A stretch of 64,000 nt of DNA, from the NCBI GenBank assembly GCA_050084985.1, contig JBITNC010000001.1, positions 112,468,001 to 112,532,000 of the forward strand. Reading direction: 5' to 3'. Under the pieces are notes generated by a model. The model ran no database searches. It was given only the letters and a program-made list of their open reading frames with translations, and was not told the DNA's origin. Of the stretch, positions 11,581 to 24,764 are shown in pieces. Source of the stretch: Nageia nagi (lineage: Eukaryota > Pinophyta). Numbering within the stretch: the first letter of the stretch is position 1; each line of letters starts with the position of its first letter. The position numbers and the translations under genes are program-made.

Positions 11581-13760
11581 TCCATATAAGTCAAACAATT
11601 TTTTTCATAATATTTTATTTCTTTCATGGGCTCTACATGACCTTGGTAGCCTATTTTATTTCCTTGTTTATTTATTTTAATTTTTAAAAACAAATAATCT
11701 CATTCTAATAATAAATTCTTTTCTCACAAACACCTATTCAAACTCAAGCTAACTACATACAACTAGTTGAACTATGCATATAACCTAAAATAACAAGTAT
11801 ATTTTTATACAAGAAATGAAAGATATGCAAATGAAAATCAATATTATATTTATTTTATATAAAATTTATTTTATTTTGTATAGTGTTCATATTTTAAAGC
11901 ATCATATCCCTTTTACTTAAATAATTCAAAAATTCTAAACTTTTGAATTAGAAACAACTTTAAATTCATGTAAGATAACTAGAAGAGATCTTTATAAAAT
12001 ATCGTGCAAGTTGGAATCTTTAATGAGTTAAAAAATTTAGGTGAGATAACATCAAATTAATGTGAAATTCATGTGAGATATGAAATTAGATTTATAATAT
12101 AAGTTGGACCAAAATTTTAATTAAATTCATGCAAAAAAGTAGCCATAATGAAAAACATGAGCTAAAAGCTATACTTAAACCACTAAAAACTTGGACCACT
12201 ATGGTCATGAGGGTGAATCTTGATGACATTGTTATAAAAGAAGTTGGAGATAAAAACAATTGAGAATGTGTTAAGGCTTACCATTCTCAAGGAGATTTTG
12301 TATAATTTAAGGGATAAGTAAATGAATATTTTATTCGAATGCTTCATTGTAAATATCAAACATAGATCGTATTCGTCACTAAATTAGTAAACATTGGAAA
12401 GTATCTTGATAAGTTGATATGGTTGGTTTACCTCATGATTTTTTTGTCTTTATTTTTACAAATTCATAAGACATAAAAAAAGTTATGAAGTTGGGCCCTT
12501 CATTTTTGGGTTAGAAGGAGCTAGTTTTTAAAATGTTGGCATACTAGTTTCTATGTTAAGAAGGATAATATTAATGGTGTTCTTGTATGGGTCAATTTAC
12601 CTAATTTACCATAATATTTTTTAAATATGAGTATAATTGTTGGAATTATTAATATAGTAGGATTGTTGTTCTCAATTAAATTAGTCACAAGAATTGAGAA
12701 TAGAATGAAGGAAGTTGAGTTGTATGTGAACACTTATAGTACAAAAGAGTTAAGGTAAAATATTTATGTTAAGGAGGAAGATGGAAATACTTGGGAACAA
12801 GAAATAATTTAAGAATATATGCCTATTAGTTCTAGAATACATAAAAAATTTGATTATTATGCCATGGAATATTTGGATAAGAAGGAGAAAGAGAAGATGG
12901 AAGTCCCTGAGTCATACAAAGAGTGGAATATCCATGTGCAAAGGAATCAAGGATTCTAGAGAAATGATTAAGTTCAAAGAAAGAGAGGTGGAGGAAATTT
13001 TATAAGGTTGACAACTTATGATACTAGGAACCTATTTAATTCTTTGAATCCATATGAAGGTGTTAAAATAGGTAAAATTATAGAGTAAGAGATTTTCCAT
13101 TGGTAATTATAGATAGAAAAGTAATAATCAGTGATGAAGAAATGAAGGAAGCCAAAAGTAGAAAGTGAAAAAGAAGTGAAGTAGAAAATACAAACAATAA
13201 GAGATAGATCAAGAAAGGTCATCAAGAGATGATGAAGAAATAGGAGTAGAATAAGAAATGGAGGTTGATGATGGAAAGACACCTCCCATAAGAAGATATT
13301 TTGATAATACAATGAAGAAGACAAAAGATATAGGTAAAAGAAATATGGGGAGGATTTCAAATTATGAAGTAAGAATATAGAATACAATTAAGGATATTAC
13401 CAATCAAACATAATGCACTATAGAGTATAGTATTGGTTGTAAGATCCCATGTGGTACTCAATGATTATTCTTAGTTAGGATATATGAGGATGTGATACCC
13501 AAAATAAGTAGAGGATAATCAAGTGCCCCTAAAGGGAATTTCTTATAGATTTTTTATTTATGTAGGAGACAAAGATAGAGAAGGATAAGGTGGTAGAAAT
13601 GGAAAAGAATTCTAAAAGGGCAGTATATTTTTTCTAGAAAGAATAAGATGGCCTATCAATGGGTCTATTTAGATTATGAAACCCAACTACTATAAAAGGT
13701 ATTCCCTATCCTAACACATCTAATAGATATCTTCATACACATAGTAAAATAATGTTTTTC
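11581..13760 (+). mobile_element. Decayed L1-type LINE ORF1, copy D2
   Basis: Begins abruptly after the E1 tail with the leader 'atataagtcaaacaa' (the start also of D1 and D4). ORF1 is readable in pieces from about 12250. The DUF4283 region lies near 12450-12700, with 'VLVWVNLPNLP'-like text on the + strand at 12575-12610. An 'EEDGNTWEQEI'-like stretch follows at about 12775. In the knuckle (12830-12865) both leading Cys are lost, but the FDYYAMEY core, with Tyr at the His position, remains. A charged tail 'SRKWKRSEVENTNN' with an acidic patch (about 13150-13270) follows. Sequence ends at about 13750, just after ORF1, with no endonuclease. The long open stretch at 13016-13387 on the minus strand is the antisense of the ORF1 tail and is not a gene. 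Confidence 0.7.
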
Positions 13761-14069
13761 AACTACATCCTATAGAAAATAAACTAATGAATAAGAAATC
13801 AAGAAAAAGTAAATGATTCCAATAAATCCCTCAAATACTCATTTATTGTATGTACATTTTAAAAATAACATAATCCATATGTTAAATTGTCAATGTTTTA
13901 TACAAGAGATTGATGTAGAATTTTTTTTTTTTTTTTAAAAAAGATATTACCATAATCATTTTCTCATTGTTTCTAAAAATAAGAATCATGTTTATAATTA
14001 AATATTTGATATAATAAAATGATATTTAAATAAAACTTATTCAAATTAGAATCAATATTATACAACAAA
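13761..14069. repeat. Short piece of block F
   Basis: Matches the start of F3, F4, F5 and F6 ('aactacatcctatagaaaat', then 'gatattgatgtagaa'), but is cut off after about 300 bp by the leader of LINE copy D3. It holds a poly-T run near 13921. No coding signal. Confidence 0.6.
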
Positions 14070-15920
14070 TTAAGGCTCTACAAATGAGAATAAATATTAT
14101 ATTTATTTTATATAAAACTTATATCATTTTGTATGATATTCATATTTTAAACCATCCTATTCCTTTTAGTTCAATGATTCAAAAATTCTAACCTTGTGAA
14201 TTAGAAAGAACATCAACTTCATGTGAGATAACTATACAAGATCTTTTTAAAATATCACTATCAACCTTAATATTAAAGAACTTTTATTAAAAATTTGTTA
14301 AAAGTATTCGAAGAATGTAGTTATATATAATTTGGAGCAAAATTGTGATTAAATTCATGTGAAAAAGGAGCCATCATGAAAAATGTGAGGAAAACGTTAT
14401 AACTAAACCACTAAAAACTTGAACCAATATGGTCATGAGGGTGAATCTTGACAATATTGTTGCAAAGAAAAGGGAGAGAAGAATCATTAACAATGTGCCA
14501 AGGCTTACCATTCTCAAGGAAATTTTGGATAATTTAAGGTATAGCTAAAGGAATACTTTCATTAGATGCTTCATTGCACTAATGTTGTATTTAGATAATA
14601 TTCATAATTGAATTAGTAAACATTGGAAATTATCTTGACAAGTTGATATGGTTGCTTTACCTCATGAATTTTTAGTTTTGTTTTATAAAAATGCATAAGA
14701 GATTGATAAAGTTATGAATTTGGGCCCTTCATTTCTAGGTCAAAAGGAGCTACTTTAAAAATATTGGCATACTAGTTTCTATCTTAAGAAGGATATCATT
14801 TATGGTGTTCTTGTAAAAGTGTATTCACCTAATTTACCGACATATTATTTGGATATGAGTGTGATTTTTGGAATTGTAAATATAGTATGATTGTTGTTTT
14901 CAATTAAAAAAGTCACAAGAATTGAAAATAGAATTAAGGAAGTTGAGTTTTTTGTTAAAACTAATATTACAAAGGAATTGAGGTAAAATATCTATATTAA
15001 GGAGGAAGATGGAGAAACTTGGGAATAAGAAATAGTTTATGAATATATGCCTATTTGCTATAGCATATGAAGAAAAATTGATTATTATGCCAAGGAATAT
15101 TAGGATAAGATAGAGAAAGAGAAGATGTAAATCCCTGAGTCATAGGAAGAGTGGAATATCCATGTGAAAAGGAATCAAGGATTCTAGAGAAATGATTAAT
15201 TTCTAGCAAAGAGAGGTGGATGAAATTTTAGAAGTTTGACAACTTATGATACTAGAAACCTATTTAATTCTTTGAATCCAAATTAAGGTATTAAAATAGC
15301 TAAAATTAGAGAGAAAGAGATTTTCTATTAGCAATCACAGATAGAAAAGTAATAATTAGCAAAGGAGAAATGGAGGAAGCCAAAAGTAGGAAGTGATAAA
15401 GAGGTGAAGTATAAAATACAAAAATAAGGGGATATATCAAGATAGGTCATCAATAGATGATGAAAAAATAGGAAAATATCAAGAAATGGAGGTTGATGAA
15501 TGAAAGAAAGCTCTCATAAGAAGATATTTTGACAATAAAATGAGGAAGAGACAAGATATATGTAGAGGAAATATGTGGAAGATGTCAAATTATGAATTAA
15601 GAATAGAGAATATAATTGAGGATATTACATATAAAACATAATGCACTATAGAATAGAGTAATGATTGTAAGATACCATGTGGTACCCAATGATTATTCTT
15701 AGTTAGAACATATGAGGATGTAATATTAAAAATATGTAGAGGATGATCAAGTACCTCTAAAGAGAATTTCTTATTTAAAGGGGAGTATATTTTTTTGGAA
15801 AGAATAAGATGGCCTATTAATGAATCTATTTAGATTATGAAACCTAACTATTCTAAAAGGTATTCTCTATCTTAATATATCTAATATATGTCTTCATACA
15901 CATAGTAAAATAATATTTTT
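14070..15920 (+). mobile_element. Decayed L1-type LINE ORF1, copy D3
   Basis: Leader from 14070, then ORF1 relic. DUF4283-like text lies around 14700-14930, 'EEDGETWE' near 15005, and the knuckle near 15055-15110 reads CYSI-stop-RKIDYYAKEY, so it has lost Cys residues and carries Tyr at the His position. The charged, acidic tail runs about 15350-15500. It ends at the same place after ORF1 as D2, D4, D5 and D6. The section 15051-15920 has a nearly identical second copy immediately downstream, described separately. Confidence 0.7.
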
Positions 15921-15942
15921 ATATCTAATATATCTAATATAT

Positions 15943-16525
15943 CTATTTGCTATAGCATATGAAGAAAAATTGATTATTATGCCAAGGAATATTAGGATAA
16001 GATAGAGAAAGAGAAGATGTAAATCCCTGAGTCATAGGAAGAGTGGAATATCCATGTGAAAAGGAATCAAGGATTCTAGAGAAATGATTAATTTCTAGCA
16101 AAGAGAGGTGGATGAAATTTTAGAAGTTTGACAACTTATGATACTAGAGGAAGAGACAAGATATATGTAGAGGAAATATGTGGAAGATGTCAAATTATGA
16201 ATTAAGAATAGAGAATATAATTGAGGATATTACATATAAAACATAATGCACTATAGAATAGAGTAATGATTGTAAGATACCATGTGGTACCCAATGATTA
16301 TTCTTAGTTAGAACATATGAGGATGTAATATTAAAAATAGGTAGAGGATGATCAAGTACCTCTAAAGAGAATTTCTTATTTAAAGGGGAGTATATTTTTT
16401 TGGAAAGAATAAGATGGCCTATTAATGAATCTATTTAGATTATGAAACCTAACTATTCTAAAAGGTATTCTCTATCTTAATATATCTAATATATGTCTTC
16501 ATACACATAGTAAAATAATATTTTT
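15943..16525 (+). repeat. Very recent local duplication of the 3' half of LINE copy D3
   Basis: Positions 15943-16148 match 15051-15256 (206 bp), and 16149-16525 match 15544-15920 (377 bp). I found essentially one mismatch by eye (about 15731, 'aatatgtagagg' against 'aataggtagagg'). The second copy therefore lacks the 287 bp at 15257-15543. The 22 bp between the two copies (15921-15942) is a run of 'atatcta' steps, which could have promoted slippage or unequal exchange. Divergence is far lower than between any other repeats in the window. Confidence 0.9.
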
Positions 16526-18129
16526 CAACTACATCTTATAGAAAATAACTCAATAAACAAGAAATCAGGCATAAGTAAATAATTCCAATAAATTCCTCCA
16601 ATACTCATTTAGTATATGTACATTTTAAAATTAATATAATCCATGTTTTAAATCGTCAATGTTTTGTACATGATATTAATGTAGAAAAAATATAACAAAT
16701 AAAATTAGATAATACCATAATCATTTTTCTCATTTTTTTTGAAAACTAGAATCATGTTTATAATTAAATATTTGATATTAGAAAATAATATTTAAATAAA
16801 ACTTAACATACATGTATTTTAGTGTCTAATCTTACAATAACATTTTTAAAAAGATAGTATTTATAATGAATAATGTATATGTTACTATGGAATTTTTTAA
16901 ATAATTGTATTTAATTCCATTATAAATGCTACATTTTTATTATTAGATAAGTAAAGTAATAAAATAGTTTCTTACCATTGCTATTTGTATGATGTATCTA
17001 TCTTCAAAGCATTTTTTCACTTTGGCAATGAAATAAACAAAAAATATATTTTATATATCTTTTGTATGAACTGAATAACTTTTGAATGAATTCAAACTAA
17101 TCATGCATGTTTTATTCTTTGTATAGTATATGGCACTAGTCCATCAAACATGTGTGAGCCTAGCACTATTAAATAGAACAAATGCACCAAGTTTCATAAC
17201 TCTTTCTGATTTTTCAAATAATAGTGTACAATTTAGAAAACATAATTGATGTTGTTCATTCATGTTCTTGTTGATGTTGTTTGCTACTATTGTGCTCTTA
17301 ATATGTGATCATAGTTGTGATGATACTATATAAAAATTTAACATGTTTGGAGTATCTATACTTTTCTAGATGTGGTCAATGTAAATAAAATAATTAAAAA
17401 ATTAAATCCAAAGGTTAAAAACCAAAAAAGAAATTCAAAATTTAAAAATTATTTCATGGTGGGCCTACTTTCTAACAAATTTTAAGTTTTGGATTTGAAA
17501 ATGAGCTTTGAAAGCTCAAAGGAGATGACTATGACTTAATGAAATATTAAATTTCAAAGAATTATAGGTAGAGATAAAATAAATAAAAAATAATTTATTT
17601 TTGAACTTAACTTCAAATAAATTTTGAATTTTTCTTTCACTAATTTTAACATTAATTTAAACAATTGTATAATTATTCATAATCCATATACTTTTATTTG
17701 AATTTCTTTATGATTATTTATCATCATCTTGCAAAATATAAAAACTAGAAAATGAGTACTAATCAATATTCTAAATAGTCATAATAATATGATATATAAG
17801 CCATTATATAAAATTACACATAAGATCATCACTATTATAATAGCAACAAAATGTATCTAATAGTGTGAAATCAAATCTATCTAATATTTTATGTTTAATT
17901 TAATTATGTTGGTACTCAACATTGGAAGTTTTGAGAAAGCAAGTTCCAATCACCTAGCCCAACTTAATGAGAAAATAATATCCTATTCACTCAACTTGAA
18001 AATAGAAATAATAAAATATAATAAATTATCCTATCCATTCTTTAATGTTGAATTAGCCTTCAAGTTAAAAATTGAGTTTCAAATTCTAATCCTCATGCAA
18101 AAATAATTTTTAATGAAAACATGATATAG
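16526..18129. repeat. Block F3, old copy of 2-ODD 3'-flanking DNA
   Basis: Recurs at 36976-38404, 51491-53074 and 62191-63744. The part around 16840-17540 resembles the end of the E tail, the DNA just downstream of the 2-ODD genes: 'aaagatagtatttataat' against 'aaagatcatatttataaat', and 'atttcatggtgggcctact' against 'atttcatggttggcctgct'. I therefore read F as a more diverged ancestral copy of the same gene flank. The short open stretch at 17891-18106 is shared by all F blocks in broken form and looks fortuitous. Confidence 0.6.
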
Positions 18130-18330
18130 TTAAATGAATCTAGCATATACACCCCTATCACTTATCATTAATAATTTGTAATCATGGAATTCAAACAAGA
18201 GACACAATCTACAACATCTATCGGTAAAGGTAGTGTTATCTCTAGACTTCATATTCTCCAAGGCATGCTTTAATTGGTTAATGTTGAGAGCTGTATAATA
18301 TTATGGATAATGGTTATCTACAAGTAGAGT
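18130..18330 (-). pseudogene. 2-ODD C-terminal relic in block F3
   Basis: Aligns with the end of ODD1/ODD3 and their 3' flank: 'acacccctatcactt', 'gacacaatctacaac', 'ttctccaaggcatgcttta', 'attggttaatgtt', then 'tggataatggttatctac', against 'ttctccaagaaggcgcgcct', 'attggttcaatgtg' and 'tggatagtggtcgtccac' in ODD3. On the minus strand this corresponds to the family's C-terminal segment DDHYPRRYRPFTLNQFRRAFLE to the stop. The match stops abruptly at the codons for the VDD of QLVDD; the rest of the gene is absent. About 45 codons plus some 3' flank remain, with no open frame. Confidence 0.65.
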
Positions 18331-20464
18331 ATAAAAATAATATTTACACTACATAGAAATGCTAAAAAAGAATAGAGAAATATGTAACTATATTCAAGAC
18401 AATTTAGATTTATTATTGCATAAGAAATATATTATAATCACAAGGTGGGTCTATTCTACAACACCCAGTACAACATCCTTCCTAAAAAAAAAATCTACTA
18501 TCCTAGATTATACAACGAAGAGATTACAATCAAATTCCTACATCAATATATGAAATAAACTTTTACAAAATTATTTATATATAAATCTATTTCCTCTTAG
18601 CTTCTAAATGAACTTCATAACTTCCATGATGAGTTTATAATGCAAAAAATGACTTCAATTTCTCCTATACTAGTTTGGAAAATAAACATTAAGACAAAGA
18701 AACATGCATGGAAAGATGAATAAAATATAATAAAAAAATTTAAAATCATACTAAGTTAATATCGTAAAATATGAAGTTAAAATATTATTATATCCCTAGT
18801 GCTAGTGTTATGCCTAGTATTACTAATATAAAATAATATATTTCTTCTAGGTATAAGTCAAACTGAGCTTCCCAAGGTCGATCTCAAGTCATGCGAAGAA
18901 GTTAGATAATAATTCATGGTCTAGAACATGTCATATCAACTATAAGATGATCCTAGATGATGCTAACATCTATTTCCACTATCTATTGAATTACTAAGAA
19001 ACTTTATTTCTTATTGATTTCATTTCAAATCAAAAGATGAAAAAATTTTAATGAAAAATTGTATGATACCCATGACCTTCATATGATGTAATATTTTTAA
19101 TATTATAATACATATTTATTGAATAAGAAATCGATGTACTAGGCTAGTATGAAAATTGATATTAGATATTATATTTTTAAATATCTAACATTCAAAAAGG
19201 TTAAATTAGAATAAATGTATATACTAAAATATCTAAATTTATTTATTATTTCAAATTTAGAGTGATATTTGATAAATATAGGTTTCAAATCTTTCAAACG
19301 GTTTGATAATATTTTAGTTTTTGCAAACTAATTAATTAATATGTTATACTTCATTTGTTCAAGATTCAAAATAAGTATCATTGATATTACATATATTTTC
19401 ATGAACTAGATAAGTTGTATAGCATGGTTAGGAAAATCAACCTATGCAAAGGAAAGGAAAATGTAAAAGTAAAGGTAAACTAGCTATTGCAACCTTGTGT
19501 AATGGGTTAATCGTAGATTAATAATTATGCTTTCTAATTTTAGTTGTTAATTTTTTATTCAAAGAGATAACATAATCAACACATTTAATTAATATGGATT
19601 TAATTAAAAAATAAATAAGTTTCCAACAAGATGTTGAAAAATTCAATTATTTTCTAACAAAGAAACAAAAATTAGGTATCTTGGAAGTGGTTAAGTTGAA
19701 ATTTTTTTCGTGGACATCATTTTCTCTACCCCAACTTGATCTCTTTATCCTCAAAAATTTTTCCTTGTCCTCTTCATCTTTAAAAACCCTTATGCTAGGT
19801 CAGCATGAGAGGTTGCTCTTCCACCAAACCTACCAACTTTTTGGAGCCATGGAGTGGCCCAATGGTAGTGTTATCTCTAAAATGCACACAACTAATAGTA
19901 GATTCTAAGATAGATTGAAAAATAAGAAAATAGAAACTAGAAAAGAAAACTATTTAGATAATGAGGTGCCTTTTCTAGTAGTATTCTACTCTTATGTACA
20001 AGGTAATTTAGCAAGCAGATGGAAGGAAATATAGGAGTTGAGATTAGAAATGGTAACAAGAAAGTTAAATAGTCAATGTAGAAGTAGTGTGACACAATGA
20101 TGAATGCATTGATGGTGATGGCTAAAGGACCATGCTATTGGCAAGGGTGTTTTTTACACCTCATTGATTTTGCTATTAATTTATAAGTAGAATCCATCAT
20201 ATTGTTTTCCAACTTAATTGTTAAGGGAAGCTATGCGATATCTCATCCAATTTGAACTTACACATTCTAAGGTTCCAATGCCCAAAAAGTAATTGATAGT
20301 AGTATTAATCATGGTTTGAAATTAACAAACCTACACTACATGCAGTACTTTTGCATTGATCACTCCATTCATTAATCCTAATAAAACCAAGAGCAAAGTA
20401 CACATCGAAGTTATTCTACTTTCTTAATGTCAAAGTACCTTGTTACTCTACCTAGTTATTCTAT
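18331..20464. repeat. Block F3/E2 junction and region downstream of the PPR pseudogene
   Basis: The first 390 bp ('ctacatagaaatgc', 'cacaaggtgggtctattct') follow the 2-ODD relic in every F block and are absent next to the full-length 2-ODD genes. From about 18720 the sequence is the E block part described at 5450-7389. The open stretches at 18359-18553 and 19681-19908 are not preserved in the other copies. No gene recognised. Confidence 0.5.
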
Positions 20465-21660
20465 TCGATTCATATCTCTTGTAGGAATGTTCCTTACAAT
20501 ATTCCTAGGGTTAAGCATGTTTTTAGAACTATATTCATTGCAAATTCAAAGATTCTTCATAACCTTAGTAACATTTCCAATAGAATATTTAATAACCTAA
20601 ATGCAATTGTCAACGTTTCTAAGAAATTCTTTATCTTTAACTTCCATATCATTCAATGCATTTATTGTATTTGGAAATATAATTCACTATCCTCATCTTA
20701 CTCAATTAGTTTTTCAAATTTACCATATATCTCACATGTTCAATATATCTCCTATAACAAAAGTGTGAATACTATGTCAACTTCAATCTAAAGACATCCA
20801 AGAGTCTTCTTATTAACTCTATATTTAATCAAGGTACTTACTTAGAACATCATCCTTGTTGCCCACTTTAGCAAAAATATTTTAAAGGAAAATATATTAT
20901 GGAATATATTTGGTCTCCAACAAAAGTAATTGTTGCCATATGGAATCCCTAGTCTTACATTCATAAGTGTTGTACACAAAGACTTCATTGCACACCCAAT
21001 TTAGTTCACCTGCTTAGTGAAAGGTGATCAGTAATACATGCATAGTTATCTGCCCAAGAATAATTATAATAAGTGTTACTAAAGCACCCATATACTAATC
21101 CTCCTTGGTTATTTTCAAGTACAATACATAAAAATGTTATGCTATTTGCATGGTTCATTGGATCCACTCTTTGAAGCATTTCTACAACTTCTTCTAAAAT
21201 TCCTATCATGGTACATGTTGGAAGGATATGAAAAAGGTTGTGGGTTTGGGATTTACTCTTAAAAAATTTAGCTTCCTAAAAGTCTCTCATATTATTCATA
21301 TTTTCCCATTGCTACACGTTTATTAACTATTGCATGCATTCTTTATGTTTTATAGTTTGTATACACTTCTACTAGTGTATTCACCATTGCAACATCTAAT
21401 ATTCTTTTAAATATCCTTTAGAGTGGGATTTAATGGTTCTATGAATGGTGGATAAGATATTCTCCAACAACCCAAGCATAATGTTAGCTATCCATGTTGT
21501 TGGCAGAGTAGCCATCCTCAGCCCCCACATAAATCTAATAGACACATGACATAATACATTAATCCTTTAAAGAATTTTCATCATTAGAAATAGTCCAAAA
21601 ATGATTAACAAATTTTTTTTGAACATTATGCATTCTCCCTCTTCAAATAAAATGTCTACG
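20465..21660 (-). pseudogene. DYW-class PPR pseudogene, copy E2
   Basis: Same locus as the E1 copy. Minus-strand pieces include 'RVDPMNHANSITFLCIVLEN' with 'GGLVYGCF' at 21060-21170, then a block at 21006-21060 reading 'YNYSWADNYACITDHLSLSR', which matches the family's (M)DHYACIVDLLGRAG. E-domain traces follow around 20760-20960. The last recognisable part (20500-20690) aligns with the IYEKLEKL...DVE.EDKE and KNLR(I/V)C blocks of the DYW domain. The final RDANRF...CSCGDYW segment is missing; the copy stops at about 20470. Several frameshifts. Non-functional. Confidence 0.65.
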
Positions 21661-23070
21661 ATGTAAAATAACCCTCCCAAGTGCATAACCAACTATCATT
21701 ATCAAATATAACTAATTTGTATTCTAAAAGAATGCTTACACATACAAAGGAAGCCTAAACATATACCATGTGTATAGAAAATGAAACATTAGTATACTAA
21801 AATTAATTTAGCAATTTATACGCATACAAAAAATATGAACAAGTTAAAAATAAAAAGTAAGAGATAAGTAACACAAAATTATATTGAAGAAATCTTACAT
21901 AAATTTTTTATTGAATACAAAACATGGAAAATATAATACAATGCATGCAAGTGCTTTTGAATTAAACACTTATATACTTTGGTTTTTTATGATAAAGGAA
22001 TAACCATTTCTTTTTAGCACAAAATTATTATGTCTACAACTCATAAGAAACTTGTGGACAAGTAACTAGTAGTGACCTAAAGAAAAATATGAATACATCA
22101 GGGCAAGGACAGTAGGAGGAGAAAATATAATATCTAGATTTAGAAAGCTTTATGAGGACATATGAAATAAGTAAAAACCAATATTTTTCCTTACCTCTCT
22201 CATTATTTGAAAATTTAAGGTTGGTATTCATAGCATTGGCAAGAGCTCTGCTCCTATTTTGATCCAACTAGTGGTTCAATCACATTTTAGCTAGGGAGTT
22301 ACATCTATAGAATGTTGGACACTCTATTTTAGGAAGAACATCTCTATATGGTAGAGCAAATGGGGATGAAGATATATGGCCACACTAAAGAAGATACTCA
22401 TCTCAAAGCTAGAATGTAAGATTAATCACCTCGAAATATATATCATCTTCTTACCAAAAAGAATACAATCTGTATTGAACTAAAACCATCTCATTCCCAA
22501 ATAGACATTTAAGTGTTGCTTATGTGATCCTAAAATAAATTATATCTTGGATGCAAGCCCTCTCTTCCACAAATTTTGATTTGCACTCTCTGCATTGGGA
22601 GATGCTAGAAATATCCCCTTCCTTAGTGCAATGCAAGTGCCCTACCTAGGCCCATCAACCTTGCTGATCATCCATTGACCCCTCCAAGGTAAATATACTT
22701 TCATGCTTCTTCTTCTCTCCCATTTTTCATCTTTGCCCTTTCCCTCTCCCTCAGTACTCCTACATGCGGGATCATCATGCCACCTTATGTTTAATGTAAG
22801 TATGAAAAAATAATTTGTAGTTGCTTGGCAGAGTCTTCAATGGTGCCACCTCATTTCAGCTCATATTGAGTTTATGATATAATAGATTTAACAAAATTCA
22901 TTTTGCATACCATACATTCCTTTTATAATATAGAAAGAAAACCTTTTCTATATTATAATATATAATGTTTTTCCTAATAATTTAAATAAGTAATAAAAAA
23001 TAAAATATTATAAATATCTTTTAATTATATTTACAAAAATTAATATATGATTTACATGTCATATATATAT

Positions 23071-23131
23071 ATAAACCTCAAGCATCAATGCTTCATTAAA
23101 TGGTAACTTAGAATCATTCATATTATTTTCA

Positions 23132-23197
<66 letters not shown>

Positions 23198-23262
23198 ATA
23201 AACCTCAAGCATCAATGCTTCATTAAATGGTAACTTAGAATCATTCATATTATTTTCAGGAT
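23071..23262. repeat. (AT)n tract bracketed by a 65-bp perfect direct repeat
   Basis: Positions 23071-23135 and 23198-23262 carry the same 65 bp, beginning ataaacctcaagcatcaat, without a visible mismatch. About 62 bp of pure alternating AT (23135-23195) lies between. Another AT run (23061-23072) precedes the first copy. The single-copy equivalent is at 42317-42385 in E3, where there is no long AT tract. Confidence 0.95.
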
Positions 23263-24734
23263 AGAGAGTATTGGTAGCACATAAATAAGTTTTCTTTGGT
23301 TATTTCAATGTGTTGTAGGCTATCATAGATTCAAAGGTCTATAAATGTATAATATAACAAGTCAATTAGATAAGGAACATGTTTAAGAAAAGAATTATAT
23401 TTTAATCATATATTGATTTTCTTATTAGAGAATAATTAATCATCTACTTAAATGTTATTTTTATCACATATGGTAATATAGATTTTAAAAAGATCTAAAA
23501 TCCATTATATGTTTAGTATTTTTGTGCAATTACATTGCAAAATGTATGTTTAAAAATATCTATATTTAGCTTGATATAGTTAATACGAAAATTATATCAA
23601 TAATATTTTTTATAAAACTTTAATAATATGTTATCATATTAGTAATATAATATTTCTCTATTATAATATTTGATGGTTGATTACAAGTAGTATTTTCTAT
23701 TTTTCTTTATGCATATCTAACTACTCATATCATGGGAAAATGATGAAAATATAAAAAAGTCTCATATAATTAACATAGTTACTACCTCTTCAAATTGATA
23801 TATTAATCAAAAAATTGATATTTATTTCACATATCTCACATAATAACAAGGTTGTCATTCTTTAATTACTAATATCCCTCCATACAATGCTATTTAAGGG
23901 TGTAAATGAACAATGAAAGACATGTTATAATATGAAAAGATTTTAATGTATTTTAGTAAATTAATTAGATTTACTATTCTAATTACAAAATAATCATCAA
24001 AACATTCTAAAAAGTATTAGTAATTATGTAGACTAAACAAATCAACTTTTGGAATGAAAAATATCAATTAGAAATTTTAATTACCTAGATAATTATAGTT
24101 ACTTAAACATATTACATTAAGATTATATTGTAATGCATTTTTTAGTTTTATTGTTAGTTTGATAAAGTCAGTATGAATTTTATATATTTTTCTTTTCGAC
24201 ATCAATTATACTTGACCAAATGTGATGTTATATTCTTGCATAATCCTCTAAATTTTGTAGCTCATAATGATTGAGGGAGCAATCTATGGTATTTAACTAG
24301 AATACAAAGATAATGCAATATATTTATGGTTTTTAATACATTTTGATACTTATAATATTTTAAATCCACTATGTCCTTATGCATTATTAAGAGGATATGT
24401 AGATACTTTATTGTATTATTATATTCTCTACTAATATGACTACAAATTACTAGAGTAAAATAACATGCAAATACCATATTATCAAAGTGAATACATGAAA
24501 ATTTCATATTCTAATGAAATGGTTGAAATTCATAATATTATAATAAACTTTCAATTCATATATATTTAACTATATATTTGTTTACTATAAATTTTATGTA
24601 TGATTAAAAAAAAATATGTATTTGTAATCTCTAAAAACTAATAAATTATTTATCATTTATTCAAGATCCTATAAAAAAAATTATGTATAATCTTACCAAT
24701 TTACATGATAATAAAATAAATAATAATAATTTTA

Positions 24735-24764
24735 AATAATAATAATAATAATAATAATAATAAT
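24735..24764. repeat. (AAT)n microsatellite
   Basis: About ten uninterrupted AAT units. The corresponding place in E4 (near 60175-60190) has only four or five units, so the tract has expanded in this copy. Confidence 0.95.

Noticed and set aside
13016-13387. 123-codon open frame on the minus strand
   Set aside because: Exact antisense of the charged LINE ORF1 tail; the same antisense frame recurs at 2909-3109, 36305-36589, 50834-51214 and 61394-61594 wherever that tail lies.
16840-18330. F blocks as long terminal repeats pairing with the E tails
   Set aside because: The similarity between F and the E tail is real, but it extends into 2-ODD coding sequence and lacks TG...CA ends, primer site and polypurine tract. 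Duplication of a gene flank explains it better.
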